A program made the position numbers and the translations under genes. The notes below the pieces were generated by a model, which saw only the letters and a program-made list of their open reading frames with translations, was not told the DNA's origin and did not search any database. Shown here one piece after another: positions 12,255 to 13,411 of a stretch of DNA of 13,411 bases. The stretch lies in assembly GCA_902464485.1 (NCBI GenBank), contig CABQJJ010000043.1, positions 1 through 13,411 on the forward strand. The letters are read 5' to 3'. Position 1 is the first letter of the stretch; every line of letters begins with the position of its first letter. Source of the stretch: an uncultured Collinsella sp. Its GTDB lineage: Bacteria; Actinomycetota; Coriobacteriia; Coriobacteriales; Coriobacteriaceae.

Positions 12255-13391
12255 CTACAGGGTTGAAACGAAGTTTGACAGGCGGTGGAGGCCTTCGTCC
12301 AGATTTTGGTCGGAGACGCAGTAGCTTAGGCGGATGTGGCCTTCGGTGCCGAAGCAGTCTCCTGGGACTAGGGCTACGTTGGCTTCTTTGATGGCTTTGA
12401 TGCAGAAATCCTCGCTTGTTAGGCCGAACTTTTTGATGCTCGGGAAGGCGTAGAAGGCTCCTGCGGGCTCCACTACGTCGAGGCCCATGGCGTCTAGGGC
12501 GGTCAGAACTCGTTCACGGCGGGCTCGGTAGACGTTGAGCATGGGGGTAGGGTCGACGGTGAGGGCTCGGGCTGCGGCGTCCATCTCGAAGGAGACGGCG
12601 CTCGATACTAGGTATTGGTGAGCCTTGGCGATCTCGGCGATGACGGGTGCCGCTGCTGCGAGCCAGCCCAAGCGCCAGCCGGTCATGGCCCAGGGCTTGG
12701 AGAAGCTTTCGATGACGACCGTCTGCTCGCGCAGCTCTGGATGGCGTTGGGCAAAGCGCTCGTAGCCGTCAACATAGACGAGACGGTTGTAGACGTCGTC
12801 GCAGATTACGTATATGCCCGTCTGCTCTGCCACGCGCGCCACGGCATCGAGCGATGCTGCGTCGAGGATGCAGCCCGTAGGATTGTTGGGCGAGCAGATA
12901 ACGATGGCCTTGGTCGCCGGGGTCACACAGGCGCGAAGCGCTTCCTCGTCAATCTGGAATTGCGCAGGCTCCGTATCCAAAAAGACCGCTTTGGCGTGAT
13001 TGGCTACGACGATGCTCTCGTACAGGCCAAAGGCCGGCGTGGGGATAATAACCTCGTCGCCGGGGTTGAGCATGGCCATAAACGTAGCCGACAGGGCCTC
13101 GGTCGCACCATCGGTCAGGATGACCTCGTCGGCCGAAAACGCAAGGCCCGCTTCGCCCATATATGCGGATAGCGCCTCGCGCAGGGCAGGGCGACCATTG
13201 TTGGGCGGATAGTGCGTGTCACCGCGGCCCAGTGCGGCGGTCACCTCGGCGCTAATCACATCGGGTGTAGGAAAATCGGGCTCGCCGAGCGCGAGCGCAA
13301 TGCATCCCGGGTGCCGGGCGGCGAGTGCGTTGATTCGGCGGATGCCAGAAGGCTTGAGCGTGGCAAGCGAGGTGTTCATGGGCAGACGCAT
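12255..13391 (-). CDS. Class I/II PLP-dependent aminotransferase (aspartate aminotransferase-like)
   Basis: The 378-residue protein has the fold-type I signature set: ALGEPDFPTPDVI near residues 34-46, DGATEAL at about 94-100, SPNNPTG at 167-173 (substrate-binding Asn), CDDVYNRL at 197-204 (Asp198 for the PLP ring nitrogen, Tyr201), the PLP-lysine motif SFSKPWAMTGWRLGW with Lys232, and IRLSYC with Arg354 for the substrate carboxylate. It would move amino groups between an amino acid and a 2-oxo acid in the cytosol. The exact substrate (aspartate, alanine or aromatic) cannot be read from sequence. ATG 13391 has AAAGGA 5 bases upstream; a second ATG four codons in is less well placed. No intrinsic terminator with a T tract follows; the nested palindrome comes next. 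The last third appears to use CTA, CCA, GGA and GAA more than the rest of the gene. Confidence 0.93.
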   Translation of the reverse strand: MRLPMNTSLATLKPSGIRRINALAARHPGCIALALGEPDFPTPDVISAEVTAALGRGDTHYPPNNGRPALREALSAYMGEAGLAFSADEVILTDGATEALSATFMAMLNPGDEVIIPTPAFGLYESIVVANHAKAVFLDTEPAQFQIDEEALRACVTPATKAIVICSPNNPTGCILDAASLDAVARVAEQTGIYVICDDVYNRLVYVDGYERFAQRHPELREQTVVIESFSKPWAMTGWRLGWLAAAAPVIAEIAKAHQYLVSSAVSFEMDAAARALTVDPTPMLNVYRARRERVLTALDAMGLDVVEPAGAFYAFPSIKKFGLTSEDFCIKAIKEANVALVPGDCFGTEGHIRLSYCVSDQNLDEGLHRLSNFVSTL

Positions 13392-13411
13392 GGCATTCCT
13401 TTCGTAAGGGT

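Overview
The window is a high-GC stretch of chromosome that looks like the actinobacterial class Coriobacteriia, probably Collinsella or a close relative. This rests on the character of RpoB and RpoC (short beta subunit, long acidic N-terminal insert in beta', strongly acidic C-terminal tails), the codon bias and the gut-actinobacterium-like protein sequences. No database was consulted, so the genus is an inference. Every supported gene lies on the minus strand, so transcription runs from high to low coordinates.

Layout in the direction of transcription. A class I PLP aminotransferase (13391-12255) comes first. It is followed by a gene-free stretch (12254-11750) that holds a striking nested palindrome of about 200 bp, the rplJ promoter, an L10-type autoregulatory mRNA leader and a leader terminator. 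Then come rplJ (L10) and rplL (L7/L12), separated by 108 bases with two strong hairpins and closed by a strong intrinsic terminator. Next is galU (UTP-glucose-1-phosphate uridylyltransferase) with its own promoter, two leader hairpins and its own UUCG-capped terminator. After that rpoB and rpoC start from a separate extended -10 promoter, with only a few bases between the two genes. The roughly 310-base gap after rpoC holds a hairpin, a 100-bp nested palindrome with an intrinsic terminator at its core, and an upstream region for the next gene in which I see no confident promoter. Last are an ECF-type sigma factor and, overlapping its 3' end by 50 bases, a GTG-started membrane protein that is probably its anti-sigma partner and runs off the left edge.

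How the parts work together. The core is the L10/L12 stalk and RNA polymerase beta/beta' cluster found in most bacteria, but here galU and two terminators split it into three transcription units. The ribosomal unit appears controlled by L10-type leader feedback. The sigma/anti-sigma pair would reprogramme the polymerase encoded next to it.

The most interesting observations concern the polymerase itself. RpoC ends in a domain that aligns without gaps to the C-terminal domain of the alpha subunit and keeps most of its DNA-contacting residues. RpoB has a rewritten, 8-residue-longer segment directly after the rifampicin region, where most bacteria carry a near-invariant fork-loop sequence. I do not recall either being described, but I could not search.
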